Origin: Burkholderiaceae bacterium
Lineage (GTDB): Bacteria > Pseudomonadota > Gammaproteobacteria > Burkholderiales > Burkholderiaceae_E
DNA: 64,000 nucleotides
Direction: 5' to 3'
Assembly (NCBI GenBank): GCA_023954015.1
Contig: JAMLIS010000008.1
Span: forward strand, 1-64,000
This document shows positions 41,122-50,960 of the stretch, in pieces. The notes beneath the pieces were generated by a model. That model was given only the letters and a program-made list of their open reading frames with translations, had not been told where the DNA came from and made no database searches. The position numbers and the translations under genes were made by a program. How positions within the stretch are numbered: the stretch's first letter is position 1; each line of letters starts with the position of its first letter.

Positions 41122-42603
41122 ATGAGCTCCTTCCCGACCCTCAGCGCCGCGATCTGGATTCCCATCGTCTTCGGAGTGATCCTGCTGCTGCTCGGCAGCC
41201 GGCGCAGCCCCTGGCTGTTGCGCAGCGTCGCGCTGGTGGGCGCGCTGCTCGGCCTGGCGGTGACGCTGCCGTTGTTCACCGATTTCGATCGCGGCACCGC
41301 GGCGATGCAGTTCGTCGAACAGGCGCCGTGGATTCCGGTGCTCGGGGCCACCTACCACCTCGGCGTCGACGGCCTGTCGGTGTGGTTCGTGCTGCTCACG
41401 GCGCTCATCACGCTGTTCACGGTGGTGGCGAGCTGGGAATCGATCGAGAAGAAGATCGCGCAGTTCATGGCGGCGATCCTCATCCTGTCGGGGTCGATGG
41501 TCGGCGTCTTCAGCGCGCTCGACGGCCTGCTCTTCTACGTGTTCTTCGAGGCGACGCTGATCCCGATGTACGTGATCATCGGGCTGTGGGGCGGGCCGAA
41601 CCGCATCTACGCGGCTTTCAAGTTCTTCCTGTACACGCTGGCCGGGTCGCTGCTCACGCTGGTCGCGCTCGTCTGGCTGTACATGAAGTCCGGGTCGTTC
41701 GCGATCCTCGACTGGCACGCCCTGCCGCTGTCGATGAACGAACAGATCCTCGTGTTCGTCGCCTTCCTCGCCGCCTTCGCGGTCAAGGTGCCGATGTGGC
41801 CGGTGCACACGTGGCTGCCCGACGCGCACGTCGAAGCGCCCACCGGCGGTTCGGTGGTGCTCGCCGCGGTGATGCTCAAGCTCGGCGCCTACGGCTTCGT
41901 GCGCTTCTCGCTGCCGATCACGCCCGACGCGAGTCACGAACTCGCCGGCCTGATGATCGCGCTGGCGCTGATCGCGATCGTCTACATCGGGCTGGTGGCG
42001 ATCGTGCAGGCCGACATGAAGAAGCTCGTCGCCTACTCGTCGGTGGCGCACATGGGCTTCGTCATCCTCGGTTTCTTCCTGTTCGACCCGCTCGGCATGC
42101 AGGGCGCACTCGTGCAGATGCTCTCGCACGGTTTCGTCTCGGGCGCGATGTTCATGTGCATCGGCGTGCTCTACGACCGGCTGCACACGCGCCAGATCGC
42201 CGACTACGGCGGAGTCGTCAACGTGATGCCGAAATTCGCGGCGCTGTTCCTGCTGTTCTCGATGGCCAACGCCGGGCTGCCCGGCACCTCTGCCTTCGTC
42301 GGCGAGTTCTTCGTGATCCTGTCGTCGGTGGGGGTGAACCTGTGGATCGGCGTCGCGGCGGCCACGGCGCTGATCACCGCAGCCTCGTACTCGCTGTGGA
42401 TGTACAAGCGCGTGATGTTCGGAGCCGTCGGCAACGAGCATGTCGCGCAGATGAAGGACGTCGGCCTTCGCGAATTCTGGATGCTGTTCGCGATGGCGCT
42501 GCTCGTGCTCGGCCTGGGCGTCTACCCGAAGCCGGTCACCGACATGATGGACGTGTCGGTCCAGGCGCTTCTGCAGCACGTTTCCCACTCGAAGCTCCAG
42601 TGA
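41122..42603 (+). CDS. nuoM: NADH-quinone oxidoreductase subunit M
   Basis: A 493-residue antiporter-like subunit (ND4 homologue) with about 14 helices. Conserved segments include [32 protein letters not shown] (key Glu), [36 protein letters not shown] (key Lys) and [19 protein letters not shown]. It lies between nuoL and nuoN with 28 and 13 bp spacing. Confidence 0.97.
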   Translation: MSSFPTLSAAIWIPIVFGVILLLLGSRRSPWLLRSVALVGALLGLAVTLPLFTDFDRGTAAMQFVEQAPWIPVLGATYHLGVDGLSVWFVLLTALITLFTVVASWESIEKKIAQFMAAILILSGSMVGVFSALDGLLFYVFFEATLIPMYVIIGLWGGPNRIYAAFKFFLYTLAGSLLTLVALVWLYMKSGSFAILDWHALPLSMNEQILVFVAFLAAFAVKVPMWPVHTWLPDAHVEAPTGGSVVLAAVMLKLGAYGFVRFSLPITPDASHELAGLMIALALIAIVYIGLVAIVQADMKKLVAYSSVAHMGFVILGFFLFDPLGMQGALVQMLSHGFVSGAMFMCIGVLYDRLHTRQIADYGGVVNVMPKFAALFLLFSMANAGLPGTSAFVGEFFVILSSVGVNLWIGVAAATALITAASYSLWMYKRVMFGAVGNEHVAQMKDVGLREFWMLFAMALLVLGLGVYPKPVTDMMDVSVQALLQHVSHSKLQ

Positions 42604-42616
42604 CGAAGCCAGCGCG

Positions 42617-44092
42617 ATGAACCCCCAACTGCTCAACACCTGGGCGGCCGCGCCCGAGATTGCGCTGCTCGCGGCGATCTGCGTCGTGCTGCTCGTCGAC
42701 GCCTGGGTTCCGGCCGAGAAGCGGATCAGCACCGCCGGGATGTCGCTCGTCGCGATCGCGATCCCGGCCGCGGTCACGCTGTGGCAGCTCGGCCAGCCGG
42801 TGCAATACGCCTTCGGCGGCATGTACGTCGCCGACATCTTCGCGCACCTGCTGAAGCTGTCGTCGTACGTGTCGATGGCGGTCGTGATCGTCTACGGCAA
42901 TGCCTACGTGCGCGCGCGCCCGATTCCGCTCGGCGAGTTTCACGCGCTGGTGCTCTTCTCGCTGCTCGGCCAGATGGTCATGATGTCGGCGGCGAACATG
43001 CTGCTCATCTACCTCGGGCTCGAGCTGATGTCGCTGGCGCTGTACGCGATGATCGCGCTGCAGCGCGACGCGCGCCTGCCGGGCGAGGCGGCGATGAAGT
43101 ACTTCGTGCTCGGCGCGCTTTCTTCCGGCTTCCTGTTGTACGGAATGTCGATGATCTACGGCGGCACCGGCAGCCTGGACCTCGCGCAGATCGCCACCGC
43201 CTACGCCTCCGGGCAGGCCGACGCCACCGTCTTCACCTTCGGCGTCGTATTCATCGTCGCCGGGCTGGCGTTCAAGCTCGGCGCCGTGCCGTTCCACATG
43301 TGGCTGCCCGACGTCTACCAGGGAGCGCACACGGCGGCCACCCTCGTGGTCGCCAGCGGCTCGAAGCTCGCCGCCTTCGCGATCGCCTTCCGGCTGCTCG
43401 TCGAAGGGCTGGTGGGCGTGGCCGCCGACTGGCAGCTGATGCTGATGATCCTCGCCGTGCTGTCGCTGGCGATCGGCAACATCGTCGGCATCGCGCAGAC
43501 GAACTTCAAGCGGATGCTGGCCTACTCGACGATCTCGCAGATCGGCTTCGTGCTGCTCGGGCTGCTCGCCGGCGTGGTCGACGGCAATATGTCGTCGGCC
43601 GCCACGTCCTACGGCGCGGCGCTGTTTTATCTCGTCACCTACGTGCTCACGACGCTCGGCACCTTCGGGCTGGTGCTGCTGCTCGCGCGCGCCGGCTTCG
43701 AGGCCGAGGAGATCGACGACCTGAAAGGCCTGAACCGGCGCAGCCCGTGGCTCGCGCTGATGCTGCTGCTGATGATGTTCTCGCTCGCCGGCATCCCGCC
43801 GCTGGTGGGCTTCTACGCCAAGCTCGTCGTGCTCAAGGCGCTGCTCGACGCCGGCCAGGTCTGGCTCGCGGTGGTTGCCGTCCTGTTCTCGCTGATCGGC
43901 GCGTTCTACTACGTGCGCGTCGTCAAGGTGATGTACTTCGACGAACCGACGCAGGCGGTGGCGATCGAGCCGCAGCCGGCGGCCAGCGCGACGATGGCAG
44001 TCAACGGACTGGCGGTGCTGCTGCTCGGCATCGTGCCGGGGCCGCTGATGGCCGCCTGCCTGGTCGCGATCCAGCAGGCGCTGGCGAGCTGA
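42617..44092 (+). CDS. nuoN: NADH-quinone oxidoreductase subunit N
   Basis: A 491-residue antiporter-like subunit (ND2 homologue), last of the nuo genes. Conserved features are [69 protein letters not shown] and [17 protein letters not shown]. The NUDIX gene starts 4 bp later. No separate small DUF2818-type membrane gene is present between them. Confidence 0.97.
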   Translation: MNPQLLNTWAAAPEIALLAAICVVLLVDAWVPAEKRISTAGMSLVAIAIPAAVTLWQLGQPVQYAFGGMYVADIFAHLLKLSSYVSMAVVIVYGNAYVRARPIPLGEFHALVLFSLLGQMVMMSAANMLLIYLGLELMSLALYAMIALQRDARLPGEAAMKYFVLGALSSGFLLYGMSMIYGGTGSLDLAQIATAYASGQADATVFTFGVVFIVAGLAFKLGAVPFHMWLPDVYQGAHTAATLVVASGSKLAAFAIAFRLLVEGLVGVAADWQLMLMILAVLSLAIGNIVGIAQTNFKRMLAYSTISQIGFVLLGLLAGVVDGNMSSAATSYGAALFYLVTYVLTTLGTFGLVLLLARAGFEAEEIDDLKGLNRRSPWLALMLLLMMFSLAGIPPLVGFYAKLVVLKALLDAGQVWLAVVAVLFSLIGAFYYVRVVKVMYFDEPTQAVAIEPQPAASATMAVNGLAVLLLGIVPGPLMAACLVAIQQALAS

Positions 44093-44096
44093 AGTC

Positions 44097-44678
44097 GTGA
44101 AGGACCTGCGCGAAACCACCATCGAGTCGCAGGTCGTCTACGACGGCAGCTTCCTGCAGATGCGCCGCGATCGCGTGCGCCTGCCCAACGGCCACGAGAG
44201 CGCGCGCGAGTTCATCGTCCACCCGGGCGCCGCGACGATGATCCCGATCTTTCCGGACGAGCGCATCCTCGTCGAGCGGCAGTATCGCTATCCGGTCGGC
44301 CTGACGATGCTCGAGATGCCGGCGGGCAAGATCGACCCGGGCGAGACGGCGCTGCAGACCGCGAAACGCGAGCTCGTCGAGGAAACCGGCTACCTCGCGC
44401 GCGAGTGGGCCTTCCTCACGCGGCTGCACCCGGCAATCGGCTTCGCCACCGAGGTGATGGACCTGTTCCTGTGCCGCGACCTCGAGCTCACCGAGCACAG
44501 CCCCGACGAGGACGAGTTCCTCGAGATCGAGATCGTGCCGCTGGGATGGCTGGTCGACGAACTGCGCGCCGGGCGGCTCACCGACGTGAAGACGCAGATC
44601 GCCACCTTCTGGCTCGAGCGGATGTTCTCCGGAGCGTGGCCGTGGCCGGAGTTCACGCGGGACGATGCGTCCGGATAG
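44097..44678 (+). CDS. NUDIX hydrolase (ADP-ribose pyrophosphatase type)
   Basis: A 193-residue hydrolase with a full Nudix box, GKIDPGETALQTAKRELVEETGY (Gx5Ex7REUxEExGU). The N-terminal domain (SQVVYDGSFLQMRRDRVRLPNG, then EFIVHPGAATMIPIF) and QYRYPVGLTMLEMPAG are typical of ADP-ribose and nucleoside-diphosphate-sugar pyrophosphatases. The start is a GTG at 44097, 4 bp after nuoN, so it is probably co-transcribed with nuo. A role in clearing toxic NAD breakdown products is family knowledge, not shown here. Confidence 0.88.
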   Translation: MKDLRETTIESQVVYDGSFLQMRRDRVRLPNGHESAREFIVHPGAATMIPIFPDERILVERQYRYPVGLTMLEMPAGKIDPGETALQTAKRELVEETGYLAREWAFLTRLHPAIGFATEVMDLFLCRDLELTEHSPDEDEFLEIEIVPLGWLVDELRAGRLTDVKTQIATFWLERMFSGAWPWPEFTRDDASG

Positions 44679-44714
44679 CTGGAAGAGAGCAGCGGGGCAC
44701 GGCCGCGGTTGTGC

Positions 44715-45042
44715 TCAATCGACCGCGGCGAACAACTCGTCGACGTCGACGCGCACCTGTGGCAACGCCTTGCAGGCGGCTGCGTCTCCTGCTGCCAGCG
44801 TCTGACAGCTTCCATAGCTGCCGCCGATCGGCTCGCAGTAGACGAGCAACTGTCGCTGGCGCGCGATTGACGATCCACACCTCCGGCACGCCGCTCTGGG
44901 CATGGAAGCGCAATTTGACGTCGCGGTCATAGCGCAGCGACGAATCGGCCACCTCGATGACGAGCAGCGCGTCGGCGGCGACCGGAACGGCTTGACCAGT
45001 GGCAGCAGGGCGAGGACGACACGCCCGGGCGCCGATCCTCAA
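44715..45042 (-). pseudogene. Uma2/DUF820 family endonuclease-like remnant, truncated and frameshifted
   Basis: One frame encodes ADALLVIEVADSSLRYDRDVKLRFHAQSGVPEVWIVN, the core of Uma2 (PD-(D/E)XK fold) proteins. After a shift near 44858-44866, in a GC-alternating run, the next frame continues RQRQLLVYCEPIGGSYGS to the normal end VRVDVDELFAAVD. About two fifths of the usual N-terminus is missing on the side facing tRNA-Ser. Uma2 proteins are widespread and of largely unknown function. This copy looks dead, being both truncated and frameshifted. Confidence 0.75.
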
Positions 45043-45077
45043 CAGCAGGCGCGCAAGCTGAGCGCTGTGCGTGTAGA

Positions 45078-45167
45078 TGGCGGTGGGTCAGGGATTCGAA
45101 CCCTGGAAGGGGTTGCCCCCTTGCTAGTTTTCAAGACTAGTGCCTTCAACCGCTCGGCCAACCCACC
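45078..45167 (-). tRNA. tRNA-Ser (anticodon UGA)
   Basis: 90 nt with encoded CCA on the minus strand. The acceptor pairs GGTGGGT with ACCCACC, with discriminator G. The D-arm contains GGCCGAGCGGTTGAAGGC. The anticodon stem pairs CTAGT with ACTAG around loop CTTGAAA, so the anticodon is TGA. A long variable arm (GGGGGCAACCCC) and the T-arm GGTTCGAATCC complete a class II tRNA. Confidence 0.97.
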
Positions 45168-45189
45168 GTGTTTTGTGACGTGCTGAGAA

Positions 45190-45236
45190 CCATCGGTTTT
45201 CGAGACCGGTGCCTTAAGCCGCTCGGGCACTCTTCC
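45190..45236 (-). pseudogene. 5' fragment of a second tRNA-Ser (CGA-like)
   Basis: On the minus strand from 45236, the sequence reads as the 5' half of a serine tRNA: acceptor-like GGAAGAG, D-arm GCCCGAGCGGCTTAAGGC, then anticodon arm CCGGT-CTCGAAA-ACCGA with anticodon CGA. The variable arm, T-arm and 3' acceptor strand are absent; unrelated sequence follows and then the intact tRNA-Ser(UGA). It cannot form a tRNA. Confidence 0.8.
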
Positions 45237-45476
45237 AGGGGCCACGAGTATAGGGCCTTCGGCCGCCGGGAGTTCGTTGACGACCCACCCGTCGGAATCG
45301 TGACTGCTGTCGCGCGTGGTGCCGCCCGTGCGTTGCGGAATCGCGCGATCGGAGACCGGGCCTTTGCATCTCGCGAGGTTCACGGCCTGGCGTGGGTGGT
45401 GCCCGGCGGCGGCCGTGTCGGGGAAGCTAGAATCGGCCGAGCGGCGGCGCCGGCGCCGCGTACCCCGGGAGATCCG

Positions 45477-46457
45477 ATGAAAGCCGTCGTCTGCAGGCAA
45501 TGGGGCCCGCCCGAGTCGCTGGTCGTCGAGGAAGTCGCATCGCCGGTGGCTGCAGCCGGTGAAGTTCTGATCGACGTGCATGCAGCGGGCGTGAATTTTC
45601 CCGACTCGCTGATCATCCAGAAGAAATACCAGGTGCAGCCGCAGTTGCCCTTCACGCCGGGCGCAGAAGTGGCCGGCGTCGTCCGGTCGGTGGGCGAGGG
45701 CGTGACGCAATGGAAGGCTGGCGATCGCGTGATCGCCAACACGCCGTGGGGCGGCTACGCCGAGCAACTGGTGGTGGACGCGCAGCGCGTGGTGCCGATG
45801 CCCGAAGCGATGGACTTCGCGAGCGCATCGGCCTACGTGCTCGCCTACGGCACGAGCCTGTTCGCGCTGAAGGACCGCGCGAAGCTGCAGGCCGGCGAGA
45901 CGCTGCTCGTGCTCGGCGCGGCGGGCGGCGTCGGCATCGCGGCGGTCGAGATCGGCAGGTCGATGGGTGCGCGCGTGATCGCCTGCGCGTCGAGCGAGGA
46001 AAAGCTCGCGCTGTGTCGCGAGCACGGCGCCGACGAAACGATCGACTACGCGCGGGAGAACCTGCGCGAGCGCATCGCGGCGCTCACTGGCGGCAACGGA
46101 CCCGACGTCATCTACGATCCGGTGGGCGGCGAGCTCAGCGAGCAGGCATTCCGGTCTATCGCCTGGGAGGGAAGGCATCTCGTCATCGGCTTCGCCTCCG
46201 GAGAGATCCCGAAGCTGCCGTTGAATCTGCCGCTGCTGAAGACCGCGTCACTGGTCGGCGCGTTCTGGGGCAATTTCATCCAGCGTGACCCGAAGCGCAC
46301 GCGCGAGCACATGAAGGAGCTGTTCGCGCTGTATACGTCCGGCAAGGTGCACCCGCCGGTGACGCACCGCTATTCGCTGGAGCAGGCGGGGCAGGCACTG
46401 CGCGACGTGATGGAGCGACGCGTGAAGGGGAAAGTCGTCATCCTGCCGCGGAGTTGA
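45477..46457 (+). CDS. NADPH:quinone oxidoreductase family protein (zinc-independent MDR)
   Basis: A 326-residue medium-chain dehydrogenase/reductase. The GroES-like N-terminal domain has VHAAGVNFPDSLIIQKKYQ and TPGAEVAGVVRSVGEGV. The nucleotide-binding fold has the motif VLGAAGGVGIAAVEIG. Structural and catalytic zinc cysteines are absent, which marks quinone oxidoreductase or enoyl reductase-like members. The start MKAVVCRQWGPPESL is typical. The 300 bp upstream hold the tRNA fragment and a possible -10 TAGAAT at 45428-45433 with no good -35. It is the last intact gene before the repeat and IS region. Confidence 0.88.
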   Translation: MKAVVCRQWGPPESLVVEEVASPVAAAGEVLIDVHAAGVNFPDSLIIQKKYQVQPQLPFTPGAEVAGVVRSVGEGVTQWKAGDRVIANTPWGGYAEQLVVDAQRVVPMPEAMDFASASAYVLAYGTSLFALKDRAKLQAGETLLVLGAAGGVGIAAVEIGRSMGARVIACASSEEKLALCREHGADETIDYARENLRERIAALTGGNGPDVIYDPVGGELSEQAFRSIAWEGRHLVIGFASGEIPKLPLNLPLLKTASLVGAFWGNFIQRDPKRTREHMKELFALYTSGKVHPPVTHRYSLEQAGQALRDVMERRVKGKVVILPRS

Positions 46458-46465
46458 GCGCATCA

Positions 46466-46522
46466 GCGGGAGCACAGCGCGGCGGCGGGAGCGCAGCGCG
46501 TCGGCGGGAGCGCAGCGCGGCG
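46466..46522 (+). repeat. Three tandem 19-bp units
   Basis: Units start at 46466, 46485 and 46504. The consensus is GCGGGAGCGCAGCGCGGCG; units 1 and 2 differ by one base each. They begin 8 bp after the oxidoreductase stop, in non-coding DNA. Confidence 0.9.
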
Positions 46523-46676
46523 GACGCGAAGAATGCATCGCCGCAGGGCGCTCGGGTTTGCGTGCTCTGCAGGTACGCGCAGGGCGCAGCGAAAGCGAAG
46601 TACCGGTCGACTACGAGCACGGGCCTCGGACACCCCCCCGAAACCCGCGGGCCAAGGCCCCAGGCCAACAAGCCCG

Positions 46677-46710
46677 GAGCCCCGAGCCCCGAGCCCCGAG
46701 CCCCGAGCCC
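46677..46710 (+). repeat. GAGCCCC heptamer array, G-quadruplex motif on the minus strand
   Basis: Nearly five head-to-tail copies of GAGCCCC. The complementary strand has four G4 runs separated by CTC, fitting a canonical G-quadruplex pattern. No gene covers it. Between this array, the 19-bp array and the IS481-like fragment I see no other gene, only GC-rich and A/T-run sequence. Confidence 0.85.
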
Positions 46711-46805
46711 AACGCCTTTTTTGCTGCGTTATACAGCGTTTCGACCTGGGCAACGCAGCCTGCGAAAAAAAACGCTGCGAAACACTGCATTTCGCTACGC
46801 AGGAT

Positions 46806-47009
46806 GCGGCCGGACGCCATCGGCGCGAGAAGTGGGTCAGGCTCTACGAGAAATGCGGCGATGCCGGACTCGTTTCAGACGCTGTGGCATCTTCAGGCCG
46901 ACGCTGCGCAAGCGGCTGAGACGATTCGCAGCCGAAGGCATCGAAGGCTTGGCGTCTCGCTGCCACCGCCCGCTCACCAGTCCACGTCGGAAGGTCGGGT
47001 GGCAGCTCG
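46806..47009 (+). pseudogene. N-terminal fragment of an IS481-like transposase (copy 1)
   Basis: Across frames the translation gives REKWVRLYEKCGDAGLV and then CRRCGIFRPTLRKRLRRFAAEGIEGLASR, the N-terminal helix-turn-helix of IS481-type transposases. A frame change is needed between the parts. It ends at the IS3-family element. A near-identical copy lies at 48959-49163. Confidence 0.6.
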
Positions 47010-47040
47010 CCACCGTGAACCGGTCCCCAAAGTGCGGACA

Positions 47041-48014
47041 CTACGAAGCGCTGCCGGGAGCGTTGTCCACGGACGGCCGGTTCGGTCGCTTGCGACGAAC
47101 CGGAACCGGCCGGCGGTGGGCAACGCGGCTCAGTGCGCCGGTCTGAGCGGGTGCGGGCTGCTTTTGCTGCCATCGCCTCTCGAACTGTACCGGCGTGAGA
47201 TACCCCAGAGAAGAGTGCCTGCGTTCGGCGTTGTAATAGCCGATGAACTCGAGGATCGCCAGGCGCGCCTGCTCACGCGTGGTGAAGTGCTCGCCGTGCA
47301 CGCACTCGACCTTGAAGGTGCCGTTGGCTGATTCCATCGGTGCGTTGTCCCAGCAATCACCCTTGCGGCTCATCGACACCGTGATATCGCGCTCACGCAG
47401 AATCTTGCGATAGTCCGCCGCCGCGTATTGCGAACCGCGATCCGAGTGATGCACAAGTCCTGCGCTCAAATCGCGTCCGCCGATGGCCACGCGCAGCGCC
47501 TCGATCGTGAGCTCCTGGGGCATCGAATCGCTCATCGCCCACCCCACGATCTTGCGCGAGAACAGGTCCAACACCAGCGCCAGATACAGCCAACCCTCGT
47601 CCGTGCGCACATAGGTGATATCGGCGAGCCACTTCTGGTTCGGTGCCGTCGTGGTGAAATCGCGCTGCACGACATTCGAGGCAATCGGATGAGCGTGGCG
47701 GGAGTCCGTCGTCACCACGCGGAAAGGGCGGCATTTGCGACTGCCCAGACCGTGCTCGCGCATCAGCCGCCCGATGCGCTTGTGGTTCACCGCTTGGCCG
47801 AGCGCTTCACGGATCTCCGGAGTCATCCGCCGGCGCCCGTAGCGGCCACGGTGGCGGCGCTGCGCGCGACGAATCTCCTCGACTCCCGAGCCTTGGTCGT
47901 CGCTCGCGCCCGCTGCATCGCACCGTACAGGCCGCTGCGCGAGACCGAGAGCACATCGCACATCGTCGCAATCGCGTAACTCGCGCGATGCTCCACGATC
48001 CAGGCGTACCTCAC
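47041..48014 (-). pseudogene. IS3-family transposase OrfB, frameshifted (copy 1)
   Basis: A GTG at 48014 overlaps the orfA stop (GTGA) and begins MRYAWIVEHRASYAIATMCD. Near 47880-47895, about 13 nt are missing relative to copy 2, shifting the frame. The rest is then intact in another frame: HRGRYGRRRMTPEIREALGQ, then the rve/DDE core with Asp in ADITYVRTDE, Asp in HHSDRGSQYA and Glu in NAPMESANGTFKVE. The normal product would be an OrfAB fusion transposase. This copy should not make it unless the deletion is bypassed. Confidence 0.8.
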
Positions 48015-48316
48015 GTCGACTCCCGCGCGAAGTACGCCGCCGCCTTTTTTAGAATCTCCTTCTCGAGCTTCAGGCGCGAGTTCTCTGCTCGCAGCCGTGA
48101 CAACTCCGCTTCGAGATCCGTCACCGGACGCGAGGGCGTCTGCATGGTCGGCGCCAACCCCGCGTGCGCTCGTGCCACCCAGTTGCCCAGCGTCCCCTTC
48201 GGGACGTCCAGCGCGGCCGCTACATCGGCGATGCTGCGCTTGCCGTCGATGACCTGCGACACCGCCGCCGTTCGAAATTCCACCGTGTACTTGCGGCCTG
48301 GTCCTGCCTTCTTCAT
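48011..48316 (-). CDS. IS3-family transposase OrfA (copy 1)
   Basis: A 101-residue helix-turn-helix protein, MKKAGPGRKYTVEF, with the HTH region VIDGKRSIADVAAALDVPKGTLGNWVARA and a C-terminal leucine-zipper-like coil (DLEAELSRLRAENSRLKLEKEILKKA). The ATG at 48316 has GGAGG 6-7 nt upstream. Near its end the mRNA contains CTAAAAAAGG, a classic slippery A6G site for -1 frameshifting into orfB. OrfA appears intact although orfB is not. Confidence 0.85.
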   Translation of the reverse strand: MKKAGPGRKYTVEFRTAAVSQVIDGKRSIADVAAALDVPKGTLGNWVARAHAGLAPTMQTPSRPVTDLEAELSRLRAENSRLKLEKEILKKAAAYFAREST

Positions 48317-48318
48317 GA

Positions 48319-48837
<519 letters not shown>

Positions 48838-48894
48838 CGGCCAGGCGTTCCTGCGCTGCTTCGTGACGCAGAAACGCCTTCACCAACGAACCAG

Positions 48895-48944
48895 GTGGGT
48901 CAGATTTACTCCGGACGTTCCTCAGGGAAAGTGGGTCAGATTTA
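48895..48944 (+). repeat. Two direct copies of GTGGGTCAGATTTA
   Basis: Identical 14-mers at 48895-48908 and 48931-48944, 36 bp apart, just downstream of the istB remnant. IS21-family ends carry multiple short direct repeats, so this is probably the right end of the decayed IS21 element. Confidence 0.6.
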
Positions 48945-48958
48945 AACCGACGTTGACA

Positions 48959-49163
48959 GCGGCCGGACGCCATCGGCGCGAGAAGTGGGTCAGGCTCTAC
49001 GAGGAATGCGGCGATGCCGGACTCGTTTCAGACGCTGTGGCATCTTCATGCCGACGCTGCGCAAGCGGCTGAGACGATTCGCAGCCGAGGGCATCGAAGG
49101 CTTTCAGCGTCCCGCTGCCACCGCCCGCTCACCAGTCCACGTCGGAAGGTCGGGTGAAGCTCG
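48959..49163 (+). pseudogene. N-terminal fragment of an IS481-like transposase (copy 2)
   Basis: Nearly identical to 46806-47009, with a few substitutions and small indels. It again encodes REKWVRLYEECGDAGLV and, in another frame, CGIFMPTLRKRLRRFAAEGIEGF. It abuts IS3-family copy 2, as copy 1 abuts IS copy 1, so both were duplicated together. Confidence 0.6.
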
Positions 49164-49194
49164 CCACCGTGAACCGGTCCCCAAAGTGCGGACA

Positions 49195-50181
49195 CTACGA
49201 AGCGTTGCCGGGAGCGTTGTTCACGGACGGCCGGTTCGGCCGCTTGCGACGAACTGGAACCGGCCGGCGGTGGGCAACGCGGCTCAGTGCGCCGGTTCGA
49301 GCGGGTGCGGGCTGCTTTTGCTGCCATCGCTTCTCGAACTGTACCGGCGTGAGATACCCCAGAGAAGAGTGCCTGCGTTCGGCGTTGTAATAGCCGATGA
49401 ATCCCTCGCCAGGATCGCCAGGGCGCCTGCTCACGCGTGGTGAAGTGCTCGCCGTGCACGCACTCGACCTGAGCTGCGCCGTTGGCTGATTCCATCGGTG
49501 CGTTGTCCCAGCAATCACCCTTGCGGCTCATCGACACCGTGATATCGCGCTCACGCAGAATCTTGCGATAGTCCGCTGCCGCATTGCGAACCGCGATCCG
49601 AGTGATGCGCAAGTCCTGCACCCAAATCGCGTCCGCCGATGGCCACGCGCAGCGCCTCGATCGAGCTCCTGGGGGCATCGAATCGCTCATCGCCCACCCC
49701 ACGATCTTGCGCGAGAACAGGTCCAACACCAGCGCCAGATACAGCCAACCTCGTCCGTGCACACATAGGTGATATCGGCGAGCCACTTCTGGTTCGGTGC
49801 TGTCGTGGTGAAATCGCGCTGCACGACATTCGAGGCAATCGGATGAGCGTGGCGGGGGTCCGTCGTCACCACGCGGAAAGGGCGGCGTTTGCGACTGCCC
49901 AGACCGTGCTCGCGCATCAGCCGCCCGATGCGCTTGTGGTTCACCGCTTGGCCGAGCGCTTCACGGATCTCCGGAGTCATCCGCCGGCGCCCGTAGCGGC
50001 CACGGCAAGAGCGCCGCGCGCGACGAATCTCCTCGATGATTCTCGCATCGTCCTTGAGCCTGGTCGTCGCTCGCGCCCGCTGCATCGCACTGTACAGGCG
50101 CTGCGCGAGACCGAGAGCACATCGCACATCGTCGCAAATCGCGTAACTCGCGCGATGCTCCACGATCCAGGCGTACCTCAC
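49195..50181 (-). pseudogene. IS3-family transposase OrfB, multiply frameshifted (copy 2)
   Basis: Starting at 50181 (MRYAWIVEHRASYAI), one frame runs to the first DDE block (QKWLADITYVCTDE) and includes the residues lost from copy 1 (LKDDARIIEEIRRA). It then shifts near 49750. Later pieces give WLYLALVLDLFSRKIVGWAM and DITVSMSRKGDCWDNAPMES in another frame, and finally GYYNAERRHSSLGYLTP in a third. At least three frame changes are needed, so the gene is dead. Confidence 0.8.
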
Positions 50182-50487
50182 GTCGACTCCCGCGCGAAGC
50201 CGCCGCCTTTTTTAGAATCTCCTTTCTCGAAGCTTCAGGCGCGAGCTCCTGCCGCAGCCGACAACTCCGCTTCGAGATCCGTCACCGGACGCGAGGGCGT
50301 CTGCATGGTCGGCGCAACCCCGCGTGCGCTCGTGCCACCCAGTTGCCCAGCGTCCCCTTCGGGACGTCCAGCGCGGCCGCTGTGGCGACGCTGCGCTTGC
50401 CGTCGATGACCTGCGACACCGCCGCCGTTCGAAATTCCACGTACTTGCGGCCTGGTCCTGCCTTCTTCTTTCAGCGACGACCTCCAC
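50178..50487 (-). pseudogene. IS3-family OrfA remnant (copy 2)
   Basis: Fragments of the OrfA sequence occur in more than one frame, for example STWNFERRRCRRSSTAS and VTDLEAEL. The start region has an insertion that removes the ATG and interrupts the MKKAG start of copy 1. Further indels lie in the region of the leucine-rich coil. Confidence 0.7.
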
Positions 50488-50615
50488 ATGGTCAAAATAG
50501 CAGACCTCGTGGTGTCCGTTTCATGGGGACCAGATCAGACCGGTTCAATATGGTTGCCTGGGTCTGGCTCGTCGAAGCGCGTATGCTCGCAACCAGGCTG
50601 GCCAGCTAAAACATT

Positions 50616-50918
50616 TTGGCTACACCCTCTGAGTTCCGGTCGCAGTACGAGCCGACGGAAGCCAATCTGGAAGCGCGATTGGCGGAGTGGCAGTTCGACT
50701 ACAACCGGCGCCGACCTCACGGCGCCCTCGGCGGCAGGACGCCGGCACAGCGCTTGGCAGAGCTCGGTGCTGTGACACCACTCCGGGAGGACGTAGCGCT
50801 CGCCTGCGACGTGCGAACAGAGCGTCTGCAACTGAGCAACTGGATCGCAGACCGTGCTCTCGCGGCACTGACGACCAACTTTCGCCAGAAAGGCGGATTG
50901 GCGCGTACCGCGCCCTAG
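50616..50918 (+). pseudogene. C-terminal fragment of an IS481-like integrase/transposase
   Basis: A 100-codon open frame encodes LEARLAEWQFDYNRRRPHGALGGRTPAQRLAELGAVTPLRED, the C-terminal end of an integrase-core transposase. The catalytic core is absent and no proper start is present. It may be the other end of the element whose N-terminal part lies before IS copy 2, with the middle lost. This is inferred from position only. Confidence 0.6.
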
Positions 50919-50960
50919 CGGCGTCGGTCAGATTGAAACGATGTCTGCGAAACCCCCGCC

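Larger units (their letters stand above)
49164..50553 (-). mobile_element. IS3-family insertion sequence, copy 2 (degenerate)
   Basis: About 1.39 kb, highly similar to copy 1 and in the same orientation, with the same terminal inverted repeats. Many single-base indels break both genes. It lies 770 bp from copy 1, separated by the IS21 and IS481 fragments. Confidence 0.8.

Noticed and set aside
44653-45042. Single intact gene covering the Uma2-like region
   Set aside because: The family similarity switches frames near 44860 and the N-terminal part is missing, so it is called a pseudogene.
45425-45433. TAGAAT upstream of the quinone oxidoreductase as a promoter
   Set aside because: No acceptable -35 at the right distance; not listed as a separate feature.
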